Assembly (NCBI GenBank): GCA_028693055.1
Contig: JAQUWD010000005.1
Span: forward strand, 40,340 to 104,339
DNA from: Eubacteriales bacterium
GTDB lineage: Bacteria > Bacillota > Clostridia > Christensenellales > Aristaeellaceae
Direction: 5' to 3'
Length of the DNA: 64,000 nt
Part shown: positions 33,604 to 42,154 of the stretch, piece after piece
Layout: every line of letters begins with the position of its first letter
Position numbering within the stretch: the stretch's first letter is position 1
Program-made: the position numbers and the translations under genes
The notes under the pieces: model-generated
What the model saw: only the letters and a program-made list of their open reading frames with translations
Database searches by the model: none
Told to the model about the DNA's origin: nothing

Positions 33604-33971
33604 CGGTTCCTCTTTCTCTTCGAATTCGTGGTGCGCTATCTTTTGAAGGCGATATTTTCAAAATCATAGCGGTGCGTTCGCAAGCGCCTATCTATCATGA
33701 ATTCGTATCAATATCAATCAATAGTATATCACAACAAAAAAAGCTGCGTAACTGTGCAAGTGGATAGGTTTGAACCTTTATTTGTTCTTTTTGTTTTTAA
33801 AAACGAAATCGCGAGAATCGATGCGGCTTCATTTACTAAAAATACTTCCACCCCAAGAAACCCATCTGCCTATTGATGAATCCCACCCTTCCAGCGTATA
33901 ATAAGCTATACGCATAGATTGCTTCCTTTTGCATTTGCGTATGAACCCTTATCAAAGGAGAACTGCAAACC
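33604..33971. other. Divergent intergenic region between surface protein and murC
   Basis: This 368-bp AT-rich stretch holds the murC promoter on the plus strand. On the minus strand only a weak pair (TTACGC, 17 bases, TATACT near 33728-33723) was found for the surface protein. No gene or RNA was recognised. Confidence 0.5.
33873..33902 (+). promoter_or_regulatory. Promoter of murC
   Basis: TTGATG (33873-33878), 18-base spacer, TATAAT (33897-33902), about 70 bases before the murC ATG. Confidence 0.6.
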
Positions 33972-35366
33972 ATGACTACACCCCATATCCGCGACTATCA
34001 GGGCAAGCATATCCACATGATCGGCATTGGCGGCTCCAGCATGAGCGGTTTAGCGCAAATGCTCTTGGAGAAGGGCTATCAGCTTACCGGCTCGGACAAT
34101 CTGGAAACCTACTCCACTAAGCGCCTCCGGGATGAACTCCATGTACCCGTTACCATCGGCCATCGGGCGGAGAATGTCCACGGGGCGGATTTGGTGGTGT
34201 ATACCGTCGCGATTCTGCCCGATAACCCGGAGCGGCAGGAGGTGGAGCGGCTACATCTTCCCAATATCGAGCGCGCCACCTTGCTGGGCCAATTGATGGA
34301 GGGCTATGCCACCGCCATCGGCGTGTGCGGCGCTCACGGCAAAACCTCCACTACCGCCATGCTTTCTCAGGTGCTGATGGAAACGGGCATGGACCCCACC
34401 ATTCATATCGGGGGCACGTTGGATTTTATCGGCGGCAGCACCCGCATCGGCAAAAGCGGTACATTTTTAGCCGAAGCCTGCGAGTTTAACGCCAGCTTCC
34501 TGCACCTGCGCCCTACCATTGCAGTGGTGCTGAACATCGACGCGGATCATCTGGATTTTTATAAAGATATCGATGACATTCAGCAAACCTTCGGAAAATT
34601 TTTAGCGCTACTGCCGGAAAACGGCGCGGCGATTGGCAACGGCGACGACAAACGGATACTGGAATTGTTTGCAGACCTCCGCTGCCAGAAGCGTACCTAC
34701 GGCTTTGAAGAAAGCAACGACTATCTTCCCGGCAATCTCGTATACGACGACGTGGGCTGCGGAAGCTACGATTTGATGTTCCATGGTCAAAAGCTGGGGC
34801 ATGTCAAGCTGCGGGTGGCAGGCTTCTTTCAAGTTTCCAATTCGCTTGCCGCTTTGGCCTGCGCGCACCTCAAGGGCGCGGATATGGAAAAGGCCTGCGA
34901 AGCTATTTCCGGCTTTGCAGGCGCTCATCGTCGGTTTGAGCTGACCTCGGTGATTGACGGTGTAAAGCTGTACCACGATTACGGCCACAATCCTACGGAA
35001 ATGCGCAACGCTCTGTCCGTGGCCAAAATGCAGCCTCATCATCGTCTGTGGGCGGTAATGCAGCCCCACACCTACAGCCGGGTCAAGCGGCTGTTCCCCG
35101 ATTATTTAACCTGCACCGCCGAAGCGGACTTTACCTTGGTCACCGATATTTATGCCGCCCGTGAAAAGGATCCCGGCGACATCAAAGCCAGCCAGATTGT
35201 GGAGGGCATGAAAGAGCATGGCGTCAACGCCGTGCTGACCCCCTCCTTTAACGATACGGAGGCTTACCTGCGCGCCCATTGGCAGCCCGGCGATCTGGTA
35301 CTGACCATGGGCTGTGGCAACATCAATCAGCTTAACGACCAAATTGCAACAAACGAAAAGAAATAA
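33972..35366 (+). CDS. murC: UDP-N-acetylmuramate--L-alanine ligase
   Basis: A 464-residue cytoplasmic Mur ligase that adds L-alanine to UDP-MurNAc in peptidoglycan synthesis. AAAGGAG precedes the ATG. The N-terminal nucleotide-sugar domain has HMIGIGGSSMSGLAQML; the ATP loop GVCGAHGKTSTTAML is at about residues 117-130; the central domain has AEACEFNASFLHLRPTIAVVLNIDADHLDFY; the C-terminal domain has HDYGHNPTEMRNAL, where most MurC proteins read DDYGHHPTE. Length and order are normal. It is separate from other mur genes and is followed after 45 bases by a LarA-like gene on the same strand. Confidence 0.93.
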   Translation: MTTPHIRDYQGKHIHMIGIGGSSMSGLAQMLLEKGYQLTGSDNLETYSTKRLRDELHVPVTIGHRAENVHGADLVVYTVAILPDNPERQEVERLHLPNIERATLLGQLMEGYATAIGVCGAHGKTSTTAMLSQVLMETGMDPTIHIGGTLDFIGGSTRIGKSGTFLAEACEFNASFLHLRPTIAVVLNIDADHLDFYKDIDDIQQTFGKFLALLPENGAAIGNGDDKRILELFADLRCQKRTYGFEESNDYLPGNLVYDDVGCGSYDLMFHGQKLGHVKLRVAGFFQVSNSLAALACAHLKGADMEKACEAISGFAGAHRRFELTSVIDGVKLYHDYGHNPTEMRNALSVAKMQPHHRLWAVMQPHTYSRVKRLFPDYLTCTAEADFTLVTDIYAAREKDPGDIKASQIVEGMKEHGVNAVLTPSFNDTEAYLRAHWQPGDLVLTMGCGNINQLNDQIATNEKK

Positions 35367-35411
35367 TCCCAGCTTTTCCATCATCCAACTCACGAAAGGC
35401 GGCGTTTTACA

Positions 35412-36683
35412 ATGCCACAAAAGCTGATATTGAATTACGGAGACGGAACCGTTCCCCTGACCCTTCAGGGCGCGGCTTCCGTGACCCTCCTACAGGAGAA
35501 CCCCTCCACGCCCATCGAAAATCTGCCGGAGGCCTTCCGCGCCGCGGTGGAAGAAAACGCAATTGACTCCAAGCCTCTTGCTCAGCTGCTATCCCCCACA
35601 GACGACGTGACCATTGTAATCAGCGATGTAACCCGCATGTGGATGCATCAAGATCAAATCACGGAGCTGCTAATTCGCTATCTTCACGATAACGTTGGCA
35701 TGGCCTTTGAGCGCATCGTTGTACTGGTGGCGCTAGGAACCCATCGGCCCCAAACCGAGGAGGAAATGCGCCGCACCGCCTCCGACTATGCTGTATCTCA
35801 CGTTCGTTGCGTCAACCACAACGGCGATGGTCTGGTTTTGGTAGGTACCACCAGCCGAGGCACGCCTGTTAAGGTAAACCCGCTGGCTATCGACCGCAAG
35901 CTCATTTTAATCGGCGGCACGGTGCATCATCTGCTAGCCGGGTACGGCGGTGGGCGCAAGAGCATCCTGCCGGGAATCAGCGGCGAGGAAACCATTCAAG
36001 CCAACCACCGGCTAGCCTTGCATCCCACAATGCCCTGTAGCAATCCCAGCGTGGGCATTGGCAAGCTAGACAGAAATCCCGTCCACGAGGATATGATGGA
36101 GGCCGCCGCCATGGTAAAGCCTCTATTTTCCATCAATTTGGTGGTCAACAGCGCAGGACGGCACGTAGGGCTTCTCTGCGGCGACTATCGTAACGCTTGG
36201 CTGGAAAGCTGCAAGCTGGTCAACCGCCTTTTTGGGGTGCGCATCGATCAGCAGTACGACGTGGTCATCGTCTCCGGCGGCGGCTATCCCAAGGATATCA
36301 ACCTTTACCAAGGCAGCAAAACCCTCATCAACGCCGTGGAGGCAGTCAAACCCGGCGGCGAAATCCTTTATATTTCCGAATGCCGAGAGGGCGGCGGGCC
36401 GGAGAGCTTCTTCGGCTGGATGAAGCCCCTGAACGAGGGGCGGCTGGACGAAGCGCTGCGGGAGGATTTCACTATCGCGGGATATATTTTCTACGTCATT
36501 CACGAGTTTTGCACAAAGTACGATATTCGCATGCTCACCGCTCTGAACCCCGACAACGCCCGAGCGATCGGTCTCCATCCCGTGTCCAGCCCGGAGAAGC
36601 TTTTGGAGGGCATATCCTTTCAGGGCAAAAGCGTCGCCGTCATGCCCTATGGCGGCAGCATTGTTCCGTTGTTTTCCCGTTGA
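35412..36683 (+). CDS. LarA-like (DUF2088) nickel-pincer racemase/epimerase family protein
   Basis: A 423-residue protein of the lactate racemase LarA family. These enzymes use a nickel-pincer nucleotide cofactor bound to a lysine and move a hydride at an alpha-hydroxy acid. Seen here are DDVTIVISDVTRMW, VALGTHRP, GGTVHHLLAGYGGGRKSILPGISGEETIQANHR (histidines and the likely cofactor-binding lysine in GGRKS) and VVIVSGGGYPKDINLYQGSKTL. The family includes racemases and epimerases for acids other than lactate, so the substrate is open. Cofactor genes larB, larC and larE are not in the window. It probably shares the murC transcript. Confidence 0.85.
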   Translation: MPQKLILNYGDGTVPLTLQGAASVTLLQENPSTPIENLPEAFRAAVEENAIDSKPLAQLLSPTDDVTIVISDVTRMWMHQDQITELLIRYLHDNVGMAFERIVVLVALGTHRPQTEEEMRRTASDYAVSHVRCVNHNGDGLVLVGTTSRGTPVKVNPLAIDRKLILIGGTVHHLLAGYGGGRKSILPGISGEETIQANHRLALHPTMPCSNPSVGIGKLDRNPVHEDMMEAAAMVKPLFSINLVVNSAGRHVGLLCGDYRNAWLESCKLVNRLFGVRIDQQYDVVIVSGGGYPKDINLYQGSKTLINAVEAVKPGGEILYISECREGGGPESFFGWMKPLNEGRLDEALREDFTIAGYIFYVIHEFCTKYDIRMLTALNPDNARAIGLHPVSSPEKLLEGISFQGKSVAVMPYGGSIVPLFSR

Positions 36684-36704
36684 GGAGATCGGCAGACCAG
36701 CCGG

Positions 36705-37802
36705 TTATTCCACCTTCTTACGGCGTTTTTCTTCATACAACGCCTTATCGGCAGCATCCGTTGCCTGATTGATCGTCATCGTTTTCGGATCGAAAACTGC
36801 ATAACCGATAGATACCGTTGGCAGGCGCTCTTCCACTTGGCGGACGCTTGCCATTTCCTTTTCAAAGGCTAGATTCAGCGGTTGGATCGACTGCGCGCCC
36901 ATTTCCATCATCACGCAGAATTCATCCCCGCCAATTCGATAGCAAAGCCCCGCTTTGCCATAGGCCGCCTTCAGCGCCTTTCCCGTGACTGCAAGGCATT
37001 GATCCCCATAGCGATGTCCATACTCGTCGTTGATTTGTTTAAAATAGTCAATATCAAAATAGAGTACCGCAGCACGTTTTTTCATCCCCGTGAGGTTGCT
37101 TTCATAGCTTCTGCGGTTTAGCAGCGTCGTTAGCACATCTACCTGCTGAATCATTTGGCTATAATAAATATAGAATAGCACATTGGCCGCCGCCACTGAC
37201 ATCCAAGCGATTCGCAAAGACGAATCCAGCATACGGCTCGCCACTCCCGCCAAGATCAACAGCATAATCATCAACAGGCAGCCCTTATTCTTGTTTTGAT
37301 ATAATCGGCTGAAGCGTATGCCTTGAACGAGGAAAAAAACCATCCCAACCAAATAGGTAGCGCTATAAATCCAGTAGCATGAGCCGTGATGATAATAGTT
37401 GGCTTCATCCACATAAAAAACAAAACCATAAAAAAGCGACAAAAGCTCCGCCGCCGCATGGAGCGACAGGAAAGCAATCAATGGGGCTTTACGCTTGACG
37501 GGTCTGATTGACATACCGCACAAAATGGGAATGATCGGCGCCAGTGAAAGCTCCATAAATTTTACCGCGCCATGAAGCCACCGGAGCCTTCCATCCATTC
37601 CGTTCAGCAAAACGCCTAGAAACTCCGAGCAAGCGGCGATCATAATCAAAACCGTGCAGGACAGAAAGCCGAGCTGAGCTCTTCCGGAAATCAGCCCGCC
37701 GCTTCTGACCAGCATCATTAAAATCGACAAGATACAGACAGTGAAAAGAATACTTGCCACGTAGTATGAATTCATCCAGTGCTTGCTCCTCGCCCACATC
37801 AT
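36705..37802 (-). CDS. Membrane diguanylate cyclase (GGDEF)
   Basis: Up to 365 residues. An ATG at 37775 (MNSYYVASILFTVC), with GAGGAG ten bases upstream, may be the true start because the first ATG lacks a ribosome-binding site. About seven membrane segments form the N-terminal half (VLIMIAACSEFLGVLL, GVASRMLDSSLRIAWMSVAAANVLFYIYY), followed by a GGDEF domain (VDVLTTLLNRRSYESNLTGMKKRAAVLYFDIDYFKQINDEYGHRYGDQCL ... YRIGGDEFCVMME). The active-site GGDEF is intact, so it should make cyclic di-GMP. The RxxD inhibitory site is not present before GGDEF. It is convergent with the LarA-like gene. Confidence 0.92.
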   Translation of the reverse strand: MMWARSKHWMNSYYVASILFTVCILSILMMLVRSGGLISGRAQLGFLSCTVLIMIAACSEFLGVLLNGMDGRLRWLHGAVKFMELSLAPIIPILCGMSIRPVKRKAPLIAFLSLHAAAELLSLFYGFVFYVDEANYYHHGSCYWIYSATYLVGMVFFLVQGIRFSRLYQNKNKGCLLMIMLLILAGVASRMLDSSLRIAWMSVAAANVLFYIYYSQMIQQVDVLTTLLNRRSYESNLTGMKKRAAVLYFDIDYFKQINDEYGHRYGDQCLAVTGKALKAAYGKAGLCYRIGGDEFCVMMEMGAQSIQPLNLAFEKEMASVRQVEERLPTVSIGYAVFDPKTMTINQATDAADKALYEEKRRKKVE

Positions 37803-37850
37803 TGCAAATCAACTGTCCGCAGAGCGTTTTTCTCCCAGACTTAGGGTAAC

Positions 37851-37879
37851 AACATAACACGTAAGCCTTTGCTTTGCAA
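37851..37879 (-). promoter_or_regulatory. Promoter of the diguanylate cyclase gene
   Basis: On the minus strand TTGCAA (37879-37874), 17 bases, TATGTT (37856-37851). It gives a start site about 45-70 bases before the two candidate ATGs. Confidence 0.55.
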
Positions 37880-37961
37880 GGGCTTGGCCTATTAATTCCC
37901 TATTTTTTTACAATGATCAATTACCCATTTTTCATTGGATTAACATATTTTTGTTTTCCTC

Positions 37962-37990
37962 TTGACAATCAACAGAGGGACATTTATAAT
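37962..37990 (+). promoter_or_regulatory. Promoter of the LacI-maltodextrin operon
   Basis: TTGACA (37962-37967), 17-base spacer, TATAAT (37985-37990): full consensus. The LacI-type operator begins 12 bases downstream of the -10 box. Confidence 0.88.
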
Positions 37991-38001
37991 GAGCTAAGAA
38001 A

Positions 38002-38017
38002 TTGTAACCGTTACCAA
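38002..38017. promoter_or_regulatory. LacI-type operator 1
   Basis: TTGTAACCGTTACCAA is a near-perfect palindrome (GTAAC-C-GTTAC core) just after the expected transcription start, so binding would block the promoter. An identical copy lies at 39037-39052. The core resembles known LacI-family maltose/sugar operators. Confidence 0.75.
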
Positions 38018-38031
38018 AGGAGGCGAATTCG

Positions 38032-39021
38032 ATGAGCGTGACCATTCGCGATGTGGCAAAACATGCCGGTGTGTCGGTTGCGACGGTGTCGCGCTATCTC
38101 AACAACAGTCCACTCATCGCGCAGGAATCTGTGGACAAAGTCAGGAATAGCATACAAGCGCTACACTATGAACCCAGCTTTTTGGCGCGCGGCATGGTCA
38201 TCCAACGTTCGCAAACAGTTGCTTTTTTAGTAGATGATGAAAACCCCGATACGTTTGGAAACGATAGTTTTCTCAAAATTCAATACGGCGCTGAGCGCGC
38301 TTTGGGCGAACATGGCTATTACCTGATGATCCTATCCGTTGGTAGCGCCGCTCGTGAAAAAGCTTTGCGAAAGATCGTAGTGGAAAAACGCATTGACGGC
38401 GTGATTCTGCCTGCACAGCTTGCCAAAAAGACCCTTTGCGCTATGCTGACAGAGCAAGACGTTCCCTTTGTTCTCATAGGCAAATCGAAGTTCTCTAACT
38501 GGATTGACCTTGATAACGTCATGGCAGGACGTATTGCAGCCGAGAAACTGATTGCCGCAGGAGCCGGCTCGTTATGTTTTGTAGGGAATGGTTCTGACAA
38601 AGTATTCGTCAACGAGCGCTATGAGGGCTTCTCTGCCGCTGTGCATGCGCAGGCCAATATTGTTGCCGAGCTGCCGCGTATAGATTGCAAAAGCGGCGCG
38701 GTCTGCGGCTATGATTTGATTACCTCGGCAAAGGAGCTGCCCGACGCGTTTGTCGTTTCGGATAATGAAACGGCCTTTGGTATGCTTCGTGCCTTGGATG
38801 AGCGCAGCGTTAAGGTGCCAGACCAGATTCAAATGATTTCCTTTGATGATGGGATTGTGGCGCGCCTATGTCATCCGATGCTGTCTGTTGTGGATATTGA
38901 TGTAAAGCAGTTAGGAATACAGGCAGCTAATATGCTATATCTACAGCTTCAGGCAGGTCGTGATGTATCGCAGCAATGTCTGATGCCTGTACGATTGATT
39001 TCGCGCGAAACCAGTCGATAA
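38032..39021 (+). CDS. LacI-family transcriptional regulator
   Basis: A 329-residue repressor. The N-terminal HTH and hinge (VTIRDVAKHAGVSVATVSRYLNNSPLIAQESVDKVRNSIQALHYEPSFLARGM) are followed by a periplasmic-binding-protein-like effector domain (VAFLVDDENPDTFGNDSFLKIQYGAERALGEHGYYLMI ... VDIDVKQLGIQAANMLYLQL). AAAGGAGG lies eight bases before the ATG. Identical palindromes before this gene and before the downstream binding-protein gene suggest that it represses itself and the maltodextrin uptake genes, with a malto-oligosaccharide or its product as inducer. Confidence 0.94.
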   Translation: MSVTIRDVAKHAGVSVATVSRYLNNSPLIAQESVDKVRNSIQALHYEPSFLARGMVIQRSQTVAFLVDDENPDTFGNDSFLKIQYGAERALGEHGYYLMILSVGSAAREKALRKIVVEKRIDGVILPAQLAKKTLCAMLTEQDVPFVLIGKSKFSNWIDLDNVMAGRIAAEKLIAAGAGSLCFVGNGSDKVFVNERYEGFSAAVHAQANIVAELPRIDCKSGAVCGYDLITSAKELPDAFVVSDNETAFGMLRALDERSVKVPDQIQMISFDDGIVARLCHPMLSVVDIDVKQLGIQAANMLYLQLQAGRDVSQQCLMPVRLISRETSR

Positions 39022-39036
39022 TTCATTTAGGCAAAA

Positions 39037-39052
39037 TTGTAACCGTTACCAA
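39037..39052. promoter_or_regulatory. LacI-type operator 2
   Basis: TTGTAACCGTTACCAA repeats operator 1 exactly, and the identity extends to flanking AA and AAGGA. It lies 16 bases after the lacI stop and 77 bases before the binding-protein ATG. No clear promoter precedes it, so it may act as a roadblock or in DNA looping with operator 1. Confidence 0.75.
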
Positions 39053-39128
39053 AGGAAGGAGGATGTGAAATCGCAAATCGAATTTCGCTACCAAACTCGT
39101 CACCAGAATTGAGAAGGAGGATATCAAA

Positions 39129-40343
39129 ATGAAAAAGGTACTCACCATCGTGTTGGCACTCGCCCTGTTGCTGTCCCTCGCTCCGCAAGCCTTAGCCGAA
39201 ACAGAGATCACCTTCTGGCATACATATAGTGAAGGTGAGGAAAAGGTGTTTTTAGAGGAAGTGCTTCCTGCGTTTGAAGCTGCCAATCCGGACATCAAGG
39301 TCAACGCAATCCGGATGCCTTATGAAGGACTTAACCAGCAAATCATTACAGCCGTTGCAGGCGACGTTGCGCCCGATCTGATTCGCATGGATATCACCTG
39401 GGTTGCGCAGATGGCAAAGCTCGGCGCGCTGGAGCCCTTGGACGAAAAAGAAGGCTTTTCCACATTGCTGACAGACGCTCTTCCCGGGCCTATGGCCACA
39501 ACACAATACAAGGGAATGCATTACGGTCTCCCTCTGAACACCAACACAACGGCTGCTGTCTTTAATATGGAGCGGCTTAAGGAACTTGGGTTGGAGGAAA
39601 TGCCTGCGACGATGGAAGAACTGCTTGCCGTAGCCGACAAAGCGGATGCTGCCAATGAAAAATGGCTGTTCGCGGTGCAGGGCTCCTATAACTGGGCCAT
39701 GCTGCCGTTCCTGTGGACACTTGGCGGCGAGCTGACCGATGACGATTTTTCGATCGCGACGGGATACCTCAACAGCGAAGCCACCGTCAAGGCGATGGAT
39801 ACAATCAAGGGTTGGTATGACGCGCAGATCATTGGTCCATGCATTTTGGGTGAGGAACCCGCCACTTGGGGCGGCATTGAAGCCGGTAACTATGCGATGG
39901 TAGTGGAGGGTCCTTGGTTTTACAGTGCGGATGAACCCAAGCCGAACAATCCGGCAACGACCATTCCCACTGTGGATGGACGCAGCATCTCCATCGTTGG
40001 CGGTGAGGATCTCGTTATGGTCAAAAATAGCAAAAATGCTGATGCTGCATGGACTTTCATGCAATTCATGATGACCGCGGACGCGCAGCTTCCCATGACG
40101 AAAGCTGGCATGATTCCCACGATGTCCTCCCTTTTGGAGAAAGTGGACGTGACGGCTTCTCCGTGGCTGCCTGCCTATCTGGAGCAGCTCAAAACCGCAA
40201 AGCCTCGCACACCTTCCGCTGAATGGCCAACGATTGAAGAAATCCTCAATTCTACCTTTGAAAGCATTCTGAGAGGCGCTGTTTCCACGCAGGATGGATT
40301 GGATGCAGCGGCGGCACAAATCGACGCATTGCTTACCGAGTAA
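39129..40343 (+). CDS. Maltose/maltodextrin-type sugar-binding protein
   Basis: A 404-residue extracellular solute-binding protein of a CUT1 transporter. A signal peptide (KKVLTIVLALALLLSLAPQALA) with no lipobox cysteine is followed by the family start EITFWHTYSEGEEKVFLEEVLPAFEAANPDIKV. Later segments (GLPLNTNTTAAVFNMERLKELGLEEMPATMEELLAVADKA and SIVGGEDLVMVKNSKNADAAWTFMQFMMTADAQ) are typical of MalE-like proteins. AAGGAGG lies eight bases before the ATG. It is followed by two permeases and a cyclomaltodextrinase-like enzyme, so malto-oligosaccharides are the likely ligand. Confidence 0.92.
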   Translation: MKKVLTIVLALALLLSLAPQALAETEITFWHTYSEGEEKVFLEEVLPAFEAANPDIKVNAIRMPYEGLNQQIITAVAGDVAPDLIRMDITWVAQMAKLGALEPLDEKEGFSTLLTDALPGPMATTQYKGMHYGLPLNTNTTAAVFNMERLKELGLEEMPATMEELLAVADKADAANEKWLFAVQGSYNWAMLPFLWTLGGELTDDDFSIATGYLNSEATVKAMDTIKGWYDAQIIGPCILGEEPATWGGIEAGNYAMVVEGPWFYSADEPKPNNPATTIPTVDGRSISIVGGEDLVMVKNSKNADAAWTFMQFMMTADAQLPMTKAGMIPTMSSLLEKVDVTASPWLPAYLEQLKTAKPRTPSAEWPTIEEILNSTFESILRGAVSTQDGLDAAAAQIDALLTE

Positions 40344-40402
40344 TAGTTTTCAATCGGAAGGGGCAGAGCGTCTGCTCCTCCCGATTGATGAGGAGGTCGC
40401 CT

Positions 40403-41476
40403 ATGAAAAACGGACTGCGCTTATGGAAGCAGGCGCTTCCCTTCGTTGGCCCAGCGCTGGCGTTGCTATGCCTGTTTGTGTTGTATCCGCTTGGGCGAAA
40501 CATTGTCATCAGCTTTACGAATTACGACATTTTGCAGGATCACATAACGGAGCTTGTTGGCTTCAAGCACTACACAGACATGTTCAATAATGGCAAATAT
40601 CTGATCGCGTTACGCAATACGCTGCTTTATACATTGATCACCGTACCCGGACAGATGCTTTTGGGACTGATTCTTGCTTGCCTATTGAAAACGGCTACGC
40701 GAGGGCAAACAATATTTAAGGTCATTTGCTATCTGCCAGTGCTGACTTCGTGGGTCATCGTTTCGCTGGTGTTTCGCTACCTTTTCACCTCCGGCAAAGG
40801 CGGCTTAATCAACTACGCATTGTTACAAATTGGAGTACTAACGAAACCTGTTGCATGGCTTCAAGGGGAATGGACAGCCAATATGGTTTTATGGGTTTTT
40901 GGTATCTGGAAAGGCGTCGGCTGGGTTATGATTATTTATCTTGCAGCCTTGCAAGGGGTATCAAAGGATATTTATGAAGCTGCGCAAATTGATTCCGCCA
41001 ATACGATTCAAACTTTTGTGCATATCACGGTGCCTTTGGTCAAGAATACGTCGCTCTATCTGCTAACTGTACTCACGATTGGCGGCTTCGGCGCGTATAT
41101 CCACGTTATGATGATTACCGAGGGCGCGCCTTTAGGCACCACTAATCAGCTGATGAATTTAATGTATACAACTGCATTCAGCAAATACGATTTCGGGTAT
41201 GCAGCCGCACAGGCGGTTGTGATGGGGTTGATGATCTTCTCCTTGACGTTGATTCAACGTAGGCTCTCGTCTGAAACCGTAAACTGGTGGAGGACGTGTG
41301 AAAATGAAAATCCTACGAAAGTCCCTTCGACGCATCCCGCTCTACTTTCTACTGCTGGTCTTTGCATGTTCGGCACTGGTTCCTTTTTTGTACATGGTTG
41401 CAACTGCGATGACGCCGCAAGCGTTCAGCTTGCCGTATCCGCCAATCCTGCTCCCGCAGCGTTTCTACCTGAATAA
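40403..41476 (+). CDS. MalF-like sugar ABC permease with out-of-frame C-terminal extension
   Basis: The ATG at 40403 (MKNGLRLWKQALPFVGPALALLCLFVLYPLG) has AGGAGG five bases upstream. The core of about 296 residues is a normal MalF-like permease with EAA loop (SKDIYEAAQIDSANTIQTFVHITVPL) and ends with the usual SLTLIQRRLSSETVNW. The frame then continues for about 60 residues into the next gene in the wrong frame (THPALLSTAGLCMFGTG), overlapping it by over 170 bases. One frame over, a TGA at 41299 would end the protein normally. A small indel at the 3' end, real or from sequencing, explains this. The protein may still work, since the membrane core is complete. Confidence 0.85.
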   Translation: MKNGLRLWKQALPFVGPALALLCLFVLYPLGRNIVISFTNYDILQDHITELVGFKHYTDMFNNGKYLIALRNTLLYTLITVPGQMLLGLILACLLKTATRGQTIFKVICYLPVLTSWVIVSLVFRYLFTSGKGGLINYALLQIGVLTKPVAWLQGEWTANMVLWVFGIWKGVGWVMIIYLAALQGVSKDIYEAAQIDSANTIQTFVHITVPLVKNTSLYLLTVLTIGGFGAYIHVMMITEGAPLGTTNQLMNLMYTTAFSKYDFGYAAAQAVVMGLMIFSLTLIQRRLSSETVNWWRTCENENPTKVPSTHPALLSTAGLCMFGTGSFFVHGCNCDDAASVQLAVSANPAPAAFLPE

Positions 41477-42143
41477 TTTTTCGGAGGCTTGGAATGCCAA
41501 CCATTTTTCGGATTATTTTGGAAACAGTTTGCTCGTTTGCTTCATTTCCACATTTATCATCATTTTGATCTCAACGCTGGCGGCATACGGATTTGCGAGA
41601 ATGAGTTTTCCCGGCAAAAACGCGCTGTTTATGCTGCTGATGTTTTCAATGATGGTACCTACATTAACAAACTTGATCTCTCAGTTTCTGCTGATCAAAG
41701 GCCTGCGGTTAATGGACACCTATACAGGACTGATACTCACCTATATCGGCACAGGTGTTGCGGCTAATACTTTCTTCCTTCGAAGCTGCTTTTTGTCCTT
41801 GCCGCATTCATTAGAGGAATCAGTGGTTATAGACGGTGGGGGCCATTGGACGATTTGGCTGCATATTGCGCTACCGCTTTCCGCACCTGCTATCGGCACG
41901 TTTACGATTATGGCGTTTTCAAATGTTTGGGATGAATTCCTTTATGCTCTGACGCTAATCAAAAGCCCTGAAAAGCGAACCCTTCCTATTGCGCTGAAGA
42001 TGTTTCAGGGGCAAAATCTCAACAATTGGAGCTTGATCTTTGCTGCGTCGCTCATTGCCCTTGCCCCGATTCTGCTGGTATATATCATCATGCAGAAACA
42101 GCTCATTCGCGGCGGTATATCCGATGGAATGCTAAAGGAATAG
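41304..42143 (+). CDS. MalG-like sugar ABC permease
   Basis: About 280 residues, the second permease of the maltodextrin-type importer. ATG 41304 and GTG 41298 are both possible; GGAGG lies before them. Membrane segments include IPLYFLLLVFACSALVPFLYMVATAM and NSLLVCFISTFIIILISTLAAYGFARM; the EAA loop reads PHSLEESVVIDGGGHWTIWLHIALPLS. It ends QKQLIRGGISDGMLKE, typical of MalG-like proteins. The start overlaps the extended reading frame of the previous permease. Confidence 0.93.
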   Translation: MKILRKSLRRIPLYFLLLVFACSALVPFLYMVATAMTPQAFSLPYPPILLPQRFYLNNFSEAWNANHFSDYFGNSLLVCFISTFIIILISTLAAYGFARMSFPGKNALFMLLMFSMMVPTLTNLISQFLLIKGLRLMDTYTGLILTYIGTGVAANTFFLRSCFLSLPHSLEESVVIDGGGHWTIWLHIALPLSAPAIGTFTIMAFSNVWDEFLYALTLIKSPEKRTLPIALKMFQGQNLNNWSLIFAASLIALAPILLVYIIMQKQLIRGGISDGMLKE

Positions 42144-42154
42144 AGGTTATACAC

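Noticed and set aside
36197-36772. 191-codon plus-strand ORF overlapping the LarA-like gene
   Set aside because: Out-of-frame shadow of the LarA-like gene with Arg/Pro-rich composition.
39252-40319. 355-codon minus-strand ORF opposite the sugar-binding protein
   Set aside because: Shadow frame; the plus-strand gene has signal peptide, ribosome-binding site and family motifs.
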